From: Cyanobacteria bacterium RM1_2_2 | Lineage (GTDB): Bacteria; Cyanobacteriota; Cyanobacteriia; Elainellales; Elainellaceae | DNA length: 36,862 bases | Direction: 5' to 3' | NCBI GenBank assembly: GCA_012033495.1 | Contig: JAAUQT010000030.1 | Location: 1 to 36,862, forward strand | Part shown: positions 8,303-16,518 of the stretch, piece after piece | How the letters are laid out: every line of letters begins with the position of its first letter | Numbering within the stretch: position 1 is the stretch's first letter | Translations under genes and position numbers: made by a program | The notes under the pieces: generated by a model | Told to the model about the DNA's origin: nothing | The model's database searches: none | Seen by the model: the letters and a program-made list of their open reading frames with translations, nothing else

Positions 8303-8408
8303 ATCAATCCGTAACCTGTACGGGCGGGTTTAACCGATCAATGGGCATCCGGCAATGGATTTGACCACAAAACCTGCCCTACCCACGATCGAACTGATTA
8401 CAATTTCC
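8303..8408 (+). repeat. Interspersed repeat C, copy 1 (palindromic)
   Basis: About 100 bases from caatccgtaacctgtacggg to acgatcgaactgatt match, inverted, 29384-29488. The core gatcaatgggcatccggcaat is essentially identical in both. Within the copy, gtacgggcgggttt and aaacctgccctac are near-complementary, so the element can fold into a long stem-loop. A partial third copy is at 12930-12957. Confidence 0.75.
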
Positions 8409-8618
8409 ATTCCTTAGCTGGAATGGATGACAGCCTCTAGCTTTTGACCCTTGTTTGACCTTTGTTCGATTTAAGTAAACTTCTTTTAAGAGCTTAACTT
8501 TAGAGTGCTGACCTTGGGGGTATGATTGCTCTCACAGCCCAATTTTTTTGTGCAAATTACTTAACGTTTTGTACAGAATTTTTGAACTTTGTAAATGTAA
8601 ATAAAGGGAAACAATTCC

Positions 8619-9104
8619 ATGCGAAAATTGTTTGCTCTAGTGCTTGTTCTCTTCCTGTGGGTTGCGGTTGCAGCCCCTGCGTCTGCGGATGTGGCAGGTT
8701 TAACCCCCTGTGGTGAATCGAAAGCGTTTTTGCAGCGTGCAGCGAATGCCAAAACACCCCAAGCGAAAGAGCGGTTTAAAAATTACGCCAACTCCCAAGT
8801 TTTGTGCGGGCCAGAAGGTCTTCCCCATCTTGTGGTGGATGGTCGTCTGAGTCATGCGGGTGAGTTCCTGATCCCCAGCATCCTGTTCCTCTACATTGCA
8901 GGCTGGATCGGCTGGGTCGGTCGGGCTTATCTGCAATCGGTTCATAAGGAAAAAGATCCTGAAATGAAGGAAATCATCATTGATGTGCCCCGTGCCGTCA
9001 AATTTATGCTGTCGGGCTTTGCTTGGCCGCTGGCAGCTCTTAAAGAGTTGACCACGGGTGAACTGACGGCGAAGGATAGCGAAATTCCGGTTTCGCCTCG
9101 CTAA
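8619..9104 (+). CDS. psaF: Photosystem I reaction centre subunit III (PsaF)
   Basis: PsaF is a transmembrane/lumenal PSI subunit that docks plastocyanin or cytochrome c6 in algae and plants and is structural in cyanobacteria. The 161-residue precursor has a lumenal signal peptide ([23 protein letters not shown]) with cleavage expected before DVAGLTPC. The mature part shows the two conserved cysteines (TPCGES and QVLCGPEG), the lumenal helix region [27 protein letters not shown], and the membrane segment [23 protein letters not shown]. The C-terminal [21 protein letters not shown] is typical. Length and motifs are normal. psaJ follows after 46 bases, and the two probably form one transcript. 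Confidence 0.97.
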   Translation: MRKLFALVLVLFLWVAVAAPASADVAGLTPCGESKAFLQRAANAKTPQAKERFKNYANSQVLCGPEGLPHLVVDGRLSHAGEFLIPSILFLYIAGWIGWVGRAYLQSVHKEKDPEMKEIIIDVPRAVKFMLSGFAWPLAALKELTTGELTAKDSEIPVSPR

Positions 9105-9150
9105 GGGTTGGTCTGATTACCGATTTCTTTGATTCTGGAGTTCACGGTCT

Positions 9151-9279
9151 ATGCAATATTTGCTGAAGTATCTTTCTACCGCGCCAGTGCTGCTGATGGC
9201 TTGGCTGTTTGTCACCGCTGGTATTTTGATCGAGTTCAATCGGTTTTTCCCTGATCTGCTATTTCACCCAATGCCCTAG
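9151..9279 (+). CDS. psaJ: Photosystem I reaction centre subunit IX (PsaJ)
   Basis: This 42-residue protein reads [18 protein letters not shown], then [20 protein letters not shown] and a short HPMP tail. It is one hydrophobic helix followed by the conserved EFNRFxPDLLFHP segment, which is the PsaJ signature. PsaJ sits at the PSI periphery next to PsaF and helps hold it in place. The position 46 bases after psaF is the conserved cyanobacterial psaF-psaJ order. TCTGGAG lies about 13 bases before the ATG and may be a weak ribosome-binding site. Confidence 0.96.
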   Translation: MQYLLKYLSTAPVLLMAWLFVTAGILIEFNRFFPDLLFHPMP

Positions 9280-9556
9280 GCGAACTTTGGGCTGGTTGAA
9301 GTAGGTTCAGATTGGTTGTCCGTTCACTTCTATCATTTCCTTAGCAAGGTGAGTGGTTGGTTAAAGTTGGGCTGTTTAGGCTCACTGATGCCAATCACTC
9401 ACCTTCGCTGTTGGTGCTGTGACCGATGATGACCAGCCTGCTAGAAGCTGTCGCTATAGGCATCACGCATAAGGCAAGCCGAACGGCTGCAAACCTCTAC
9501 CTTCTGCCTTCTACCTTCTACCTTCTGCCTTCTGCCTTCTGCCTTCTTGCCAAAAG
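9280..9556. other. psaJ downstream region
   Basis: These 277 bases between the end of psaJ and the end of the convergent small gene hold no convincing gene. A heptamer tandem repeat occupies its last part (9495-9551). No clear rho-independent terminator for psaFJ was found. Confidence 0.4.
9495..9551. repeat. Heptamer short tandem repeat (TTCTGCC/TTCTACC, ~8 units)
   Basis: Eight consecutive 7-base units run from 9495, alternating TTCTGCC and TTCTACC, with the first (CTCTACC) and last (TTCTTGCC) degenerate. Heptanucleotide STRR arrays are a well-known feature of filamentous cyanobacterial genomes. It ends six bases before the stop of the small gene at 9557. Confidence 0.9.
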
Positions 9557-9853
9557 CTACTCATACAGCTTGCCAAAATACAGAAACTCTGCAAACATTG
9601 CCCAACTGAGCGGAGCCTCTTGCTCATCTAAGGGACGGGTTTTAAAGTATTCCAGTGCTGCCCAAAGAAAACTCGCAATGTCTCCATTTTCCCAGCCTAA
9701 TGCGCCATTCACCCTGTAATAATTAGGATCTTCACGTTCAATGGCTTCAGCTTGTTCGCGTTCCAGGGCTAAAGCTTGAACAAATTGAATGAAAGTTTGT
9801 TTGTCCTTGACTTGCTGAAGCAGCGTATAGGGGTTCACTCTATCCTCTGGCAT
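9557..9853 (-). CDS. Small acidic protein of unknown function (possibly DUF7660-like)
   Basis: The 98-residue product (MPEDRVNPYTLLQQVKDKQTFIQFVQALALERE ... NGALGWENGDIASFLWAALEYFKTRP ... LSWAMFAEFLYFGKLYE) is acidic and soluble, with no signal peptide or membrane segment. The layout (an FxxFVxxL helix, then W-NGDIxxFLxAxxxYF, then W-x(3)-AxFLYxGKxYE) resembles small DUF7660-type proteins often seen as immunity-like or housekeeping proteins. That assignment is tentative. It begins 24 bases after the end of nblS on the same strand, so it is probably co-transcribed with it. Coding status is supported by the clean ATG and amino-acid composition. Confidence 0.6.
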   Translation of the reverse strand: MPEDRVNPYTLLQQVKDKQTFIQFVQALALEREQAEAIEREDPNYYRVNGALGWENGDIASFLWAALEYFKTRPLDEQEAPLSWAMFAEFLYFGKLYE

Positions 9854-9877
9854 CCCAAATTCTCCTCAGTTTCTGCT

Positions 9878-11431
9878 TTAAGGCGAAGTTGAGGCCGGCA
9901 ATTCACTGGTGGGTTTGCTTGGGGCAGTCTGGCTGACAGGCTGATCGGGCAAGGCTGATTTTTCCGGCACCACGGTCAGGTCGAACCAAAAAGTTGTGCC
10001 AATGCCGACTTCGCTGACCAAATGCACTTCGCTCTGGTGTTTCTCAATGATGTTTCGCACAATTGAGAGTCCTAAACCTGTGCCTTCGAGGGTATGCACC
10101 CGATTCTCGACGCGGAAAAATCGATCGAAAATGGCTTTTTGATCTTCAGGATCGATGCCAATGCCCGTATCAGAGACTTCCACCCGCACATGGCAGGGCC
10201 CATCAACGGGTTCCGGTTCCAAACGATAAGCCCGAATTGCCACCTTGCCGCCCGGTGAGGTGAACTTCAGCCCGTTGCCCATCAAATTGGTGAACACTTG
10301 CAGCAGTAGGTCGTAGTTACCCCGGACAGGCGGCAAGTTTGGCTCAATGTCTTGAATCAGTTCAATGCCTTTATCTCTAGCATTCAACTGATGGGTGCGT
10401 AAGGTTTGCTCAATCGGCTGCGTAATTTCAACCGCATCAAACTGATAGCGCTTATTCGATTCTAAGCGCGACAAATCAAGCACATCGTTGACGAGGCGAG
10501 CCAAACGGTCGGTTTCTCGGTTAGCAGTTTCCAAAAATTCGCGCTTTTCTAGCTCCGACAAACTATCGCCATACTCGTGCAGCGTTTCGATAAAAGATTT
10601 GATATTAAACAACGGCGTCCGCAACTCATGGGAAACGTTGCTGATGAACTGGCTTTTGGCTTCGTTGAGTTCCACCTCGCGGGTAATGTCTTGGACAGTG
10701 ATGGCGATTCCTTTGACGCTTTCTCGGTATTGATCCAACACCGTTGTGAGCAAAATTCGCACCGTGCGATTGGTTGGTTCAGGAATGGTGATCCGAAACT
10801 CGGCGCCGTCTTTCAGTTCATGGGGTGGCTGTCCAGACGCCAGTTGATACAGCGGACGAGTCAGTTCAATTTTGACTGAATCGGGCAAAACGTAGAGAAT
10901 ATTTTGTCCATCGACTTGATGGGCATCCCAGCCAAAAATCCGTTGAGCCGTTGGGTTAGTCAAAATCACCCGCATGTTGGTGTCGAGCAGAACTGCCCCA
11001 TCGGCAATCGTAGACATCAAGGTTTCCAGCTTGGCTTTTTCGGCGGTCAGTTCTTCAATGTTCTGCTCGTCGTAGCTTTCCAGCCGCTCGGCCATTTCAT
11101 TGAAATTGAGAATTAGCTCGCCCAACTCTCCGCCCAGCGGCAGATCGATCCGCTGTTTGAAATTCCCTGCGGCAATATTCTTGACGCCCAGCAGCAATTC
11201 TTTGATCGGTTTGGTAATCATTAGGGCATTGAACACTGCGCCTAAAATCACCATGGCCCAGATCGAGATGAAAACAGCGATCGTGACATCACGGGTCAGA
11301 TGAGAAGACGTAACGACAGTCGGATTGGGATTAATGCCGATGGCCAGCACCCCCAGATATTTACCATCGTGGTTGAGCGGCACAAACACATCGGTAACTT
11401 CTCCATCGGGCGTGAGATGCTGACGCACCAT
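9878..11431 (-). CDS. nblS: NblS/Hik33 sensor histidine kinase, HAMP-PAS-kinase part (downstream of frameshift)
   Basis: This frame carries most of NblS (Hik33, DspA), the membrane histidine kinase that senses high light, cold and nutrient stress and acts on response regulators RpaB and SrrA. It begins in the periplasmic sensor domain (MVRQHLTPDGEVTDVFVPL, DGKYLGVLAIGINPNPTVV), followed by a membrane helix (VTIAVFISIWAMVILGAVFNALM), a HAMP domain (ITKPIKELLLGVKNIAAGNFKQRIDLP), a PAS domain (LETLMSTIADGAVLL ... NPTAQRIFGWD), HisKA with SQFISNVSHELRTPLFNIKSF, and a HATPase with N box (LMGNGLKFTSPGG), G1 (VSDTGIGIDPED) and G2 (GLGLSIVRNI). The Pro/Ser-rich tail is variable. The open frame's first Met is internal: the true N-terminus lies in the frame at 11432-11859. 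Confidence 0.9.
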   Translation of the reverse strand: MVRQHLTPDGEVTDVFVPLNHDGKYLGVLAIGINPNPTVVTSSHLTRDVTIAVFISIWAMVILGAVFNALMITKPIKELLLGVKNIAAGNFKQRIDLPLGGELGELILNFNEMAERLESYDEQNIEELTAEKAKLETLMSTIADGAVLLDTNMRVILTNPTAQRIFGWDAHQVDGQNILYVLPDSVKIELTRPLYQLASGQPPHELKDGAEFRITIPEPTNRTVRILLTTVLDQYRESVKGIAITVQDITREVELNEAKSQFISNVSHELRTPLFNIKSFIETLHEYGDSLSELEKREFLETANRETDRLARLVNDVLDLSRLESNKRYQFDAVEITQPIEQTLRTHQLNARDKGIELIQDIEPNLPPVRGNYDLLLQVFTNLMGNGLKFTSPGGKVAIRAYRLEPEPVDGPCHVRVEVSDTGIGIDPEDQKAIFDRFFRVENRVHTLEGTGLGLSIVRNIIEKHQSEVHLVSEVGIGTTFWFDLTVVPEKSALPDQPVSQTAPSKPTSELPASTSP

Positions 11432-11859
11432 GGCAGATCGGCATGTTCCGAGAAGTTGTCGGGTAGCTGCATCCGTCGCCGAATCGTCAGCGAGTTTTGC
11501 ACTTCTGATTCAGAAAAAGGAATTCCGAGGAAAATACTGCCTTCCTCATCGGCATAGAGCATGTAGCGAATGCTCGACGTGCTGCTATAAAAACTGTGGG
11601 AAAAGCGGGCAAGCTCGGTGCGGTTGTCTTCATTGACCAGAGGAGCCACATTTGCCGCCAGCAGCAGCCCCAAATCTCGCCCAAACCGAGTGTCGTTGAG
11701 GCGAACATCCTGCTGAATGGTATTGACAGCCCAAAAGGTGAGACCGCTCATGATGAGAGAAACGACCAACGTAGCCGCTGCCATCAGTCGGGTTTGCAGG
11801 GTGAAGTCCGACCACCAGCGGGCAACAATTTCTCGAATTTGAGTCAGCAAAGCTAGCAA
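11432..11859 (-). pseudogene. nblS: NblS/Hik33, N-terminal part (upstream of frameshift)
   Basis: The first ~143 residues of NblS: MLALLTQIREIVARWWSDFTLQTRL, a membrane helix LMAAATLVVSLIMSGLTFWAV, then the sensor segment QQDVRLNDTRFGRDLGLLLAANVAPL, SFYSSTSSIRYMLYADEEGSIFLGIPFSESEVQNSLTIRRRMQLPDNF. After EHADLP the frame turns to WCVSISRP and nonsense, whereas NblS proteins continue DLP-MVRQHL. One missing base at 11431-11434 (ctgcc-atggtg; a ccc run read as cc) explains it. The TTG at 11857-11859 is chosen as start because the protein from there matches the usual NblS beginning; the frame is open to a further TTG at 11907. Confidence 0.8.
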
Positions 11860-12012
11860 GGCGTATTTTTTTTGATCAGGTTCTTCATATTCTATTACCA
11901 ATCTCAAAGATAGAATTTATGACTCCATGATTCCTGGAGGCTTGATCAATTTCTAAACACCAGCCCAGCCTAGCGGGCGCGAGTCAGCAAAGACCCCAGA
12001 AAGGCATATATT

Positions 12013-12822
12013 TCAGAAAGACATATATTTCAGCACTTGAAACGCCATGCCAGCCAAGCCACCCAAAACATTCAAAATATTGCCGCTCGCGCCCCCACTT
12101 CTGCCCCCGCGCTGCCGCTTTTCATAAAGTTCCTGCGCCGTGAGGATACTGTCAGAAAACTGCGAAGCCACCAAATGCCCGCGTTCGTTGCTCTGCTCTA
12201 AATAAAGCTGATCGGCATACTGAGCGTCTTCCAGTGCGCCCATATGCTCACCCAACCGAAACCGGGCAATGCTGCGAGCCAAGTAAGCATGGGCAAAATC
12301 TGGCTCCATACTCAGCGCTTGGTTGTAGTAGTTGATCGCGCCTCTAAAATTTTCTCGCTCTGCCTCTTCCATCCCCCAACGGTAATAGTTATCGACGGTA
12401 GCGATTTCAGCAGGGATGCCGACTGCGCCCAAAAAATTGGTTCCCTCGATCACCGCGTTCTCAAAATTAGCGCCTGTCAAGTTGGCACCCCGGAGATCAG
12501 CCCCTTGCAGATTCGCGCCCGACAAATCTGCGCCCGACAAATCTGCCCCAAACAGCGTTGCTCCGTTCAGCTTTGCTCCTTGAAGGTTGGCACTCGATAA
12601 ATCTGTATGGCTCAGATTGGCCTGAATTAAGCTGGCTGCCGATAAATCTGCCCCAATTAAGTCGGCATAGACGAGTCCCGCTTTGTTTAGATCGCAACCA
12701 GAACAGTTGTTTGTGGCAATCAGTTGCTGAGTGTGCTGCAAATTTTCCGCTCTTGCAACGGGCATAATCCCTTCTGCCATCAGCAAGGATAGGACAATAA
12801 CGCCAGGGAGATAGGCTCTCAT
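12013..12822 (-). CDS. Secreted pentapeptide-repeat plus TPR protein
   Basis: The 269-residue protein has a signal peptide (MRAYLPGVIVLSLLMAEGIMPVARA), a CSGC pair (NNCSGCDLNKAGL), then about 16 A(D/N)Lxx pentapeptides (residues ~45-130: ADLIGADLSAASLIQANL ... ANLTGANFENAVIEGTNF) forming a right-handed quadrilateral helix. A tetratricopeptide segment follows at ~145-215 (RWGMEEAERENFRGAINYYNQALSMEPDFAHAYLARSIARFRLGE). The tail is Gly/Arg-rich with a last hydrophobic stretch (NILNVLGGLAGMAFQVL). CSGC followed by pentapeptides is common in cyanobacterial lumen or periplasm proteins. A protein-binding role is likely; no enzyme activity is suggested. It is single, between nblS and repeat-rich DNA. 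Confidence 0.85.
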   Translation of the reverse strand: MRAYLPGVIVLSLLMAEGIMPVARAENLQHTQQLIATNNCSGCDLNKAGLVYADLIGADLSAASLIQANLSHTDLSSANLQGAKLNGATLFGADLSGADLSGANLQGADLRGANLTGANFENAVIEGTNFLGAVGIPAEIATVDNYYRWGMEEAERENFRGAINYYNQALSMEPDFAHAYLARSIARFRLGEHMGALEDAQYADQLYLEQSNERGHLVASQFSDSILTAQELYEKRQRGGRSGGASGNILNVLGGLAGMAFQVLKYMSF

Positions 12823-12929
12823 AGGACTACACGCTAAATATAGTAGGGTCGTTCAAAGTGTACTGAAAAAAATCCCTTAACGGCAGCAAAATAGAAATAA
12901 ATCTTAGAAGATTTTCCAAAAACAAAATA

Positions 12930-12957
12930 GCTGTACGGGCAGGTTTAGCAATCAATT
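12930..12957 (+). repeat. Interspersed repeat C, partial copy 3
   Basis: ctgtacgggcaggtttagcaatcaat corresponds to the left arm of repeat C (8317-8342), with the rest missing or replaced by repeat B. Confidence 0.5.
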
Positions 12958-12964
12958 AGCAATA

Positions 12965-13110
12965 CAGGACTTACGCAGAAGAGATCTCCCAACTCCCTAC
13001 CCTGCGGGAAGCCGCTTCGCATCCACAAAAAGGGGGCTTTAGAAGTTCACTCCTTGAAAAGGGGGGTGAAGATGGAAATTTCCAGCTTCAAGGGCGTCAG
13101 TCCTTAATAA
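12965..13110 (+). repeat. Interspersed repeat B, copy 2
   Basis: Contains ttacgcagaagagatct, ccctgcgggaagccgcttcgcat, acaaaaaggggg and caagggcgtcagtcct in the order of copy 1 (6790-6897). It has an extra segment (ttcactccttgaaaaggggggtgaa) that is itself an imperfect inverted repeat. Confidence 0.7.
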
Positions 13111-13228
13111 AACTGTTGGCTTGGCGCAGAGGCTTTGGCAAAACCTGCCCCAACCCAGAGAGAGATCTTCTCTTAGCAATGACCTTGGAACACCCTTTAG
13201 GAGATTGCCAGGAAACATCCGATAGGGG

Positions 13229-14836
13229 TCAGGATGAACCCTGCGGCCCATCAGCAAAAGCCGTTTGCCAGCTATCAAACCCAAATTCTTGCTGAAATTC
13301 TTCAATCACCCAAGCCAGCGGTTTGCCGTGCCGTTGAGCCGTACAGACTAAATAATCGCGGTAGGCATACTTATCTTCCAGCGTTGGCGCGTCGCCAAAA
13401 ATTGAGCCTAAGCACCAGTCGGTTTCTGGAAAGCAGCTAAACTTCCGGTAAAACACATGCTTCGACCAGTTGGGAGCCGATCCTTCCTGATAAGTTTGTT
13501 GGCGTTGCTGCCTAAAAAACTCGTACATTTTGCGGCGTTCAATTTGGCGCAGCAGTTCTTCGCTGTAAACTTCCACCAAATCTGCGGTGTGAATCTGCGG
13601 CTCCGTTTCCCAGGTATGCCGACATCCGGGACAGGTCATCACAAATCCCCAAACCAGACGATTGCAGTCGGGGCATTGCTTAGTCGGAGCAGCCTCACTG
13701 ACGCCCGGCTCGCGGCTCGTTGGTAGATGATAGTCCTTAATATCTTCTGGGAAGCCCAGCCGCTTCAGGTTATTGGCTTGATCCAAAACGATGCCGCAGG
13801 TTTTGCCCGTTGCAGGAGAAATTCTGAGCAGACGACCGACCTGCTGATAGTGCAACGCCCGCGACTGAGTCGGACGCAACAGCAGCCCCACTTCCACGCT
13901 CGGTTCATCAAAGCCAATGCTGATCACATTGCAAGACGTGAGCACTAGCAAATGGCCGGCTCCTAGCTCACTGTAGAGCCGATGGCGCTCCTTGATCGGC
14001 GTACTGCCATCCACCACATCCGCGCTGACGCCAGAGGCACGGAAGGCTTCGGCAACGTGGCGGGCGTGTTCCACATCGACGCAAAAGGCAATCGTGCGTT
14101 TACCGGGCGTCAACCGATGCCACTCTTCGACGATCCGCTGCACCAGTTCTGGTCGGTCGCAGGCGTTCTTCAAATCGCGCTCATCAAAGTCTCCGGCAAC
14201 GGTACGGACGCTGTCCAAATTAATTTGCGAATCGGTCGGCACGCCGTAATACTGCATCGGGGCTAAATAACCCATGCGCTGGAGTTCTGCCGGAATCGGC
14301 GACGCCACAAAGGTTTGCATGTGATCGCCCAACTGCTCGCGTCCCAACCGATACGGAGTAGCGGTCATGGCGAGATGCACGGCTTTCGGATGCGTTTCGT
14401 AGATAATGTCCTGCCCAATTTGGCTAAAAACCGTAGTATGACCTTCATCAAAAAACACCACATTGGCTGGAAATTCGCGCCACCACGTTCGCTTTTCCAT
14501 CGTTTGGATGCTGGCAATCTGGATCGGGGCATCTGGGTCTTCTCGCCATCCTGCTTTGATGAATCCGCAGCGCAAGCCAAACGCCTGCATTTTTTTGTAG
14601 GTTTGCCCCACTAACACATCGAGATGCACCAGAAACATGAGCCGCAACCCACGCGCAGCCGTATCAGCACAAATTTTGCCGCCAATCACGGTTTTGCCTG
14701 CTCCAGTTCCAGCAATGATCGCCACCTGTCGATAGCCTTGCCCTAGCTTGATGTAGAGGTCTTTAATCAGCTTCGTTTGATAGGGGCGTAGCGTCGGGGA
14801 TTGCAGCGGCGCTGGCGGCTGTTCCAAGTGCGTCAA
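13229..14836 (-). CDS. DEAD/DEAH-box (SF2) helicase with zinc-ribbon-like insert
   Basis: An ATP-dependent nucleic-acid helicase or translocase of superfamily 2. Motifs in order: a Q-like region LRPYQTKLIKDLY, Walker A AGTGAGKT, motif II FFDEGHT, motif III MTATPYR, then RecA2 with RTIAFCVDVEHA, VDGSTPIKERH, NVISIGFDEPSVEVGLLLRPTQS and motif VI YQQVGRLLR. After the motor comes a CPDC-x(11)-CPGC pair that looks like a zinc ribbon, and a C-terminal domain ending WVIEEFQQEFGFDSWQTAF. It resembles the stand-alone helicases found in phages and cyanobacteria more than RecG, UvrB or Cas3. The TTG at 14834-14836 is preferred as start because AGGAG lies six bases upstream; the open frame extends to a TTG at 14890 inside a 14-base tandem repeat. 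Confidence 0.8.
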   Translation of the reverse strand: MTHLEQPPAPLQSPTLRPYQTKLIKDLYIKLGQGYRQVAIIAGTGAGKTVIGGKICADTAARGLRLMFLVHLDVLVGQTYKKMQAFGLRCGFIKAGWREDPDAPIQIASIQTMEKRTWWREFPANVVFFDEGHTTVFSQIGQDIIYETHPKAVHLAMTATPYRLGREQLGDHMQTFVASPIPAELQRMGYLAPMQYYGVPTDSQINLDSVRTVAGDFDERDLKNACDRPELVQRIVEEWHRLTPGKRTIAFCVDVEHARHVAEAFRASGVSADVVDGSTPIKERHRLYSELGAGHLLVLTSCNVISIGFDEPSVEVGLLLRPTQSRALHYQQVGRLLRISPATGKTCGIVLDQANNLKRLGFPEDIKDYHLPTSREPGVSEAAPTKQCPDCNRLVWGFVMTCPGCRHTWETEPQIHTADLVEVYSEELLRQIERRKMYEFFRQQRQQTYQEGSAPNWSKHVFYRKFSCFPETDWCLGSIFGDAPTLEDKYAYRDYLVCTAQRHGKPLAWVIEEFQQEFGFDSWQTAFADGPQGSS

Positions 14837-14868
14837 AGTTGGCTCCTGCGACAGTAAAAAAAAGCAAA

Positions 14869-14910
14869 CAGTACAAACAAAACAGTACAAACAAAACAGT
14901 ACAAACGAAT
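14869..14910. repeat. 14-base tandem repeat (cagtacaaacaaaa x3)
   Basis: Three consecutive units, the third ending in cgaat. The array lies just upstream of the helicase start and so could overlap its promoter or leader. Because it stays open in frame with the helicase, it inflates the apparent N-terminus (MYCFVCTVCFFLL). Confidence 0.85.
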
Positions 14911-14964
14911 CAATGAGGCACTAAATCTTACAGCATCTTGCTCTAGATTGAACAGCGTTGAGGA

Positions 14965-16308
14965 TTATTTCTGTAACGATTCCCATGCCGTTTTGATCGC
15001 CTGTTCCTTTTGCGGATCGGCTCCCTCCGCGTAGGGCAAGCTGAATGGAACCTGAATATCGGGGGTGATGCCACGTCCTTCTAAGCGCTGGGTTTCGTCT
15101 ACTAAAACATCCGCCACCGCCACATACAGCGCACTCCCATCTGGCATCAAGAATGGGCGACCGGCAACCACTGCGCCTGCGGTTTGGGAGCCGACCACCA
15201 CGCCAATTTGGTATTGCTGAAACGCATAAGCCAGAATCTCCTTAGCGCTACGGCTCTCTTGATTCACCAGCATCACTACAGGCTTATTCCAGTGCGATTG
15301 AGTCGTTTCCCGAACCCCTTGACGCGGTAAGATGCTAGTAACACTGGGCCCGCGTCCGGTAAAGAAGTTCAGCACCGTCGGAGATGCCCCGCCCCAGCCG
15401 CCCCGCAAATCTAAAACAAACGCATCGACATCCTTCAGCCGACCGTAGAGTAGCTCCTCTTCTAGCTTTTGCTGATACTGATCGCCTGCATACGACCAGA
15501 GGTGCATGTAGCCAATTCGGTGATTCTGCCGTTCAATCACTTCCACGCTGGCAGTTTGGGCATCCAAAAACATCGTTGTTGCATCAAATAATTTCGGCGC
15601 CACCGTCAGCGTTTGTTGGCTGTCTTCCGCAGCAGTACGCTGGATCACCACCTCAACTTGATCAGCTTCCGCAAACGAATCAATTGGATGAAACGGCCGA
15701 CCCGCCACACTAACAATCTGATCGCCGACTCGCAAACCTGCTTCTGCGACAGGACTTCCCTCTAAAACACCGCTGACAAACACCTTTCCATCCAGCGTTT
15801 GAGTGAAAATGCCGACGCCGCGATAGGTGATTTTGCCCTCTGGAAAGAAGGGTTCTAGCTGTTCTTGCAAGTCGGGCAGTCTGGGCTGGAAAATGCCCAA
15901 CAGTTGATAGTAGGCAGGTTCTTCAGGCAGATAGAGGCGAGTATGCGAGGTGTCAAGTTCCGCTAGCATGGTATTGATAACAGCCGCTGCCGCCTCGCGG
16001 GTGGGGGATTGCCCGACTTGAGGCTGATATTCTTCTCGGAGTGCTGACCAATTTACACCGTTGAAATCAGGATCATAGAAGTGATCGTTCACCGTCTGCC
16101 AAACCTGCTCGAACAAAGTAGAGGAATCGAAGGCGTTCACACGTTCTGAAGAATTAGCAGTGCTAATGAACGGATTTAAGATAATCAGGATAGTCAAAAA
16201 GATAAGGATGCTGAAAGCAATCGATACACGTGAAATTTTGAACATCATTTTTGTCAGCTTATGCTGTATGGGAATGCTATGTGAAGATTCCTCGGACGCA
16301 AAAACCAC
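14965..16308 (-). CDS. S41 family peptidase (PDZ plus tail-specific protease fold)
   Basis: A membrane-anchored serine peptidase related to C-terminal processing proteases. An N-terminal helix (VSIAFSILIFLTILIILNPF, about residues 28-47) anchors it, with the rest outside the cytoplasm. A helical domain follows (FEQVWQTVNDHFYDPDFNGVNWSAL), a PDZ-like domain at ~160-235 (YRGVGIFTQ ... SPVAEAGLRVGDQIVSVAGRPF), and the S41 core: IGYMHLWSY, DAFVLDLRGGWGG and VMLVNQESRSAKEILAYAFQQ, where Ser354 aligns with the nucleophile. The following VVVGSQTAGAVVAG lacks the Lys of the CtpA-type GxKTxGKG motif, so the mechanism may differ. Homologues in this branch often have unknown substrates. The start could be Met21 or Met22 rather than Met1. 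Confidence 0.85.
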   Translation of the reverse strand: MVFASEESSHSIPIQHKLTKMMFKISRVSIAFSILIFLTILIILNPFISTANSSERVNAFDSSTLFEQVWQTVNDHFYDPDFNGVNWSALREEYQPQVGQSPTREAAAAVINTMLAELDTSHTRLYLPEEPAYYQLLGIFQPRLPDLQEQLEPFFPEGKITYRGVGIFTQTLDGKVFVSGVLEGSPVAEAGLRVGDQIVSVAGRPFHPIDSFAEADQVEVVIQRTAAEDSQQTLTVAPKLFDATTMFLDAQTASVEVIERQNHRIGYMHLWSYAGDQYQQKLEEELLYGRLKDVDAFVLDLRGGWGGASPTVLNFFTGRGPSVTSILPRQGVRETTQSHWNKPVVMLVNQESRSAKEILAYAFQQYQIGVVVGSQTAGAVVAGRPFLMPDGSALYVAVADVLVDETQRLEGRGITPDIQVPFSLPYAEGADPQKEQAIKTAWESLQK

Positions 16309-16518
16309 TACCTTGACTAAAATTTGACAGGGCAGTGGTTACATCTAGCATAATGCCAACCTGCTTTTTGCTCACAAAACGCTTGAAGCAATCCTTGAAG
16401 CAAAAAGTGCTTTTCGTAAACAATGCTGATCAGAAAATTAAGAGGGGTACTGAATGGTTGTTGTAACAGCAAATTTAAGTTATGGGTCGATGCTGAGAGC
16501 AGCAATTGGGTGACAAGT
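16309..16518. other. Gap between kinase-WD40 gene and S41 gene
   Basis: About 210 bases with a short direct repeat (cttgaagcaa twice, 16381-16403) and a small hairpin (aagcaaaaagtgctt, about 16397-16411). There is no convincing gene. The hairpin is weak as a terminator for the minus-strand kinase gene. Confidence 0.35.

Larger units (their letters stand above)
8126..8618. promoter_or_regulatory. tsaD-psaF divergent intergenic region (repeats plus psaF leader)
   Basis: The 493-base gap separates two divergent genes and must carry both promoters. Its tsaD-proximal half is made of repeats: a degenerate gata-rich tandem stretch at 8133-8178, repeat A copy 2 (8178-8265) and repeat C copy 1 (8303-8408). 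The psaF-proximal ~170 bases (8450-8618) are AT-rich and free of repeats, and probably hold the psaF promoter and leader. The sequence tttgtaaatgtaaataaaggg (8588-8608) contains two adjacent TTTACA units on the minus strand, which recalls but does not match the spaced RpaB HLR1 site. No promoter hexamers are claimed. A weak AAAGGGAA sits about 9 bases before the psaF ATG. Confidence 0.4.
12823..13228. other. Intergenic region with repeats B and C
   Basis: This 406-base gap between the helicase end and the pentapeptide gene start holds a partial repeat C (12930-12957, ctgtacgggcaggttta) and repeat B copy 2 (12965-13110). The remaining 13110-13228 includes an aaaacctgccccaaccca piece like one arm of repeat C. 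No gene is supported. Confidence 0.55.

Noticed and set aside
8588..8608. HLR1 (RpaB) site before psaF
   Set aside because: The two TTTACA units are directly adjacent rather than spaced as in the HLR1 consensus.
9495..9551. Heptamer array considered as CRISPR
   Set aside because: Units are 7 bases with no spacers; this is a short tandem repeat.
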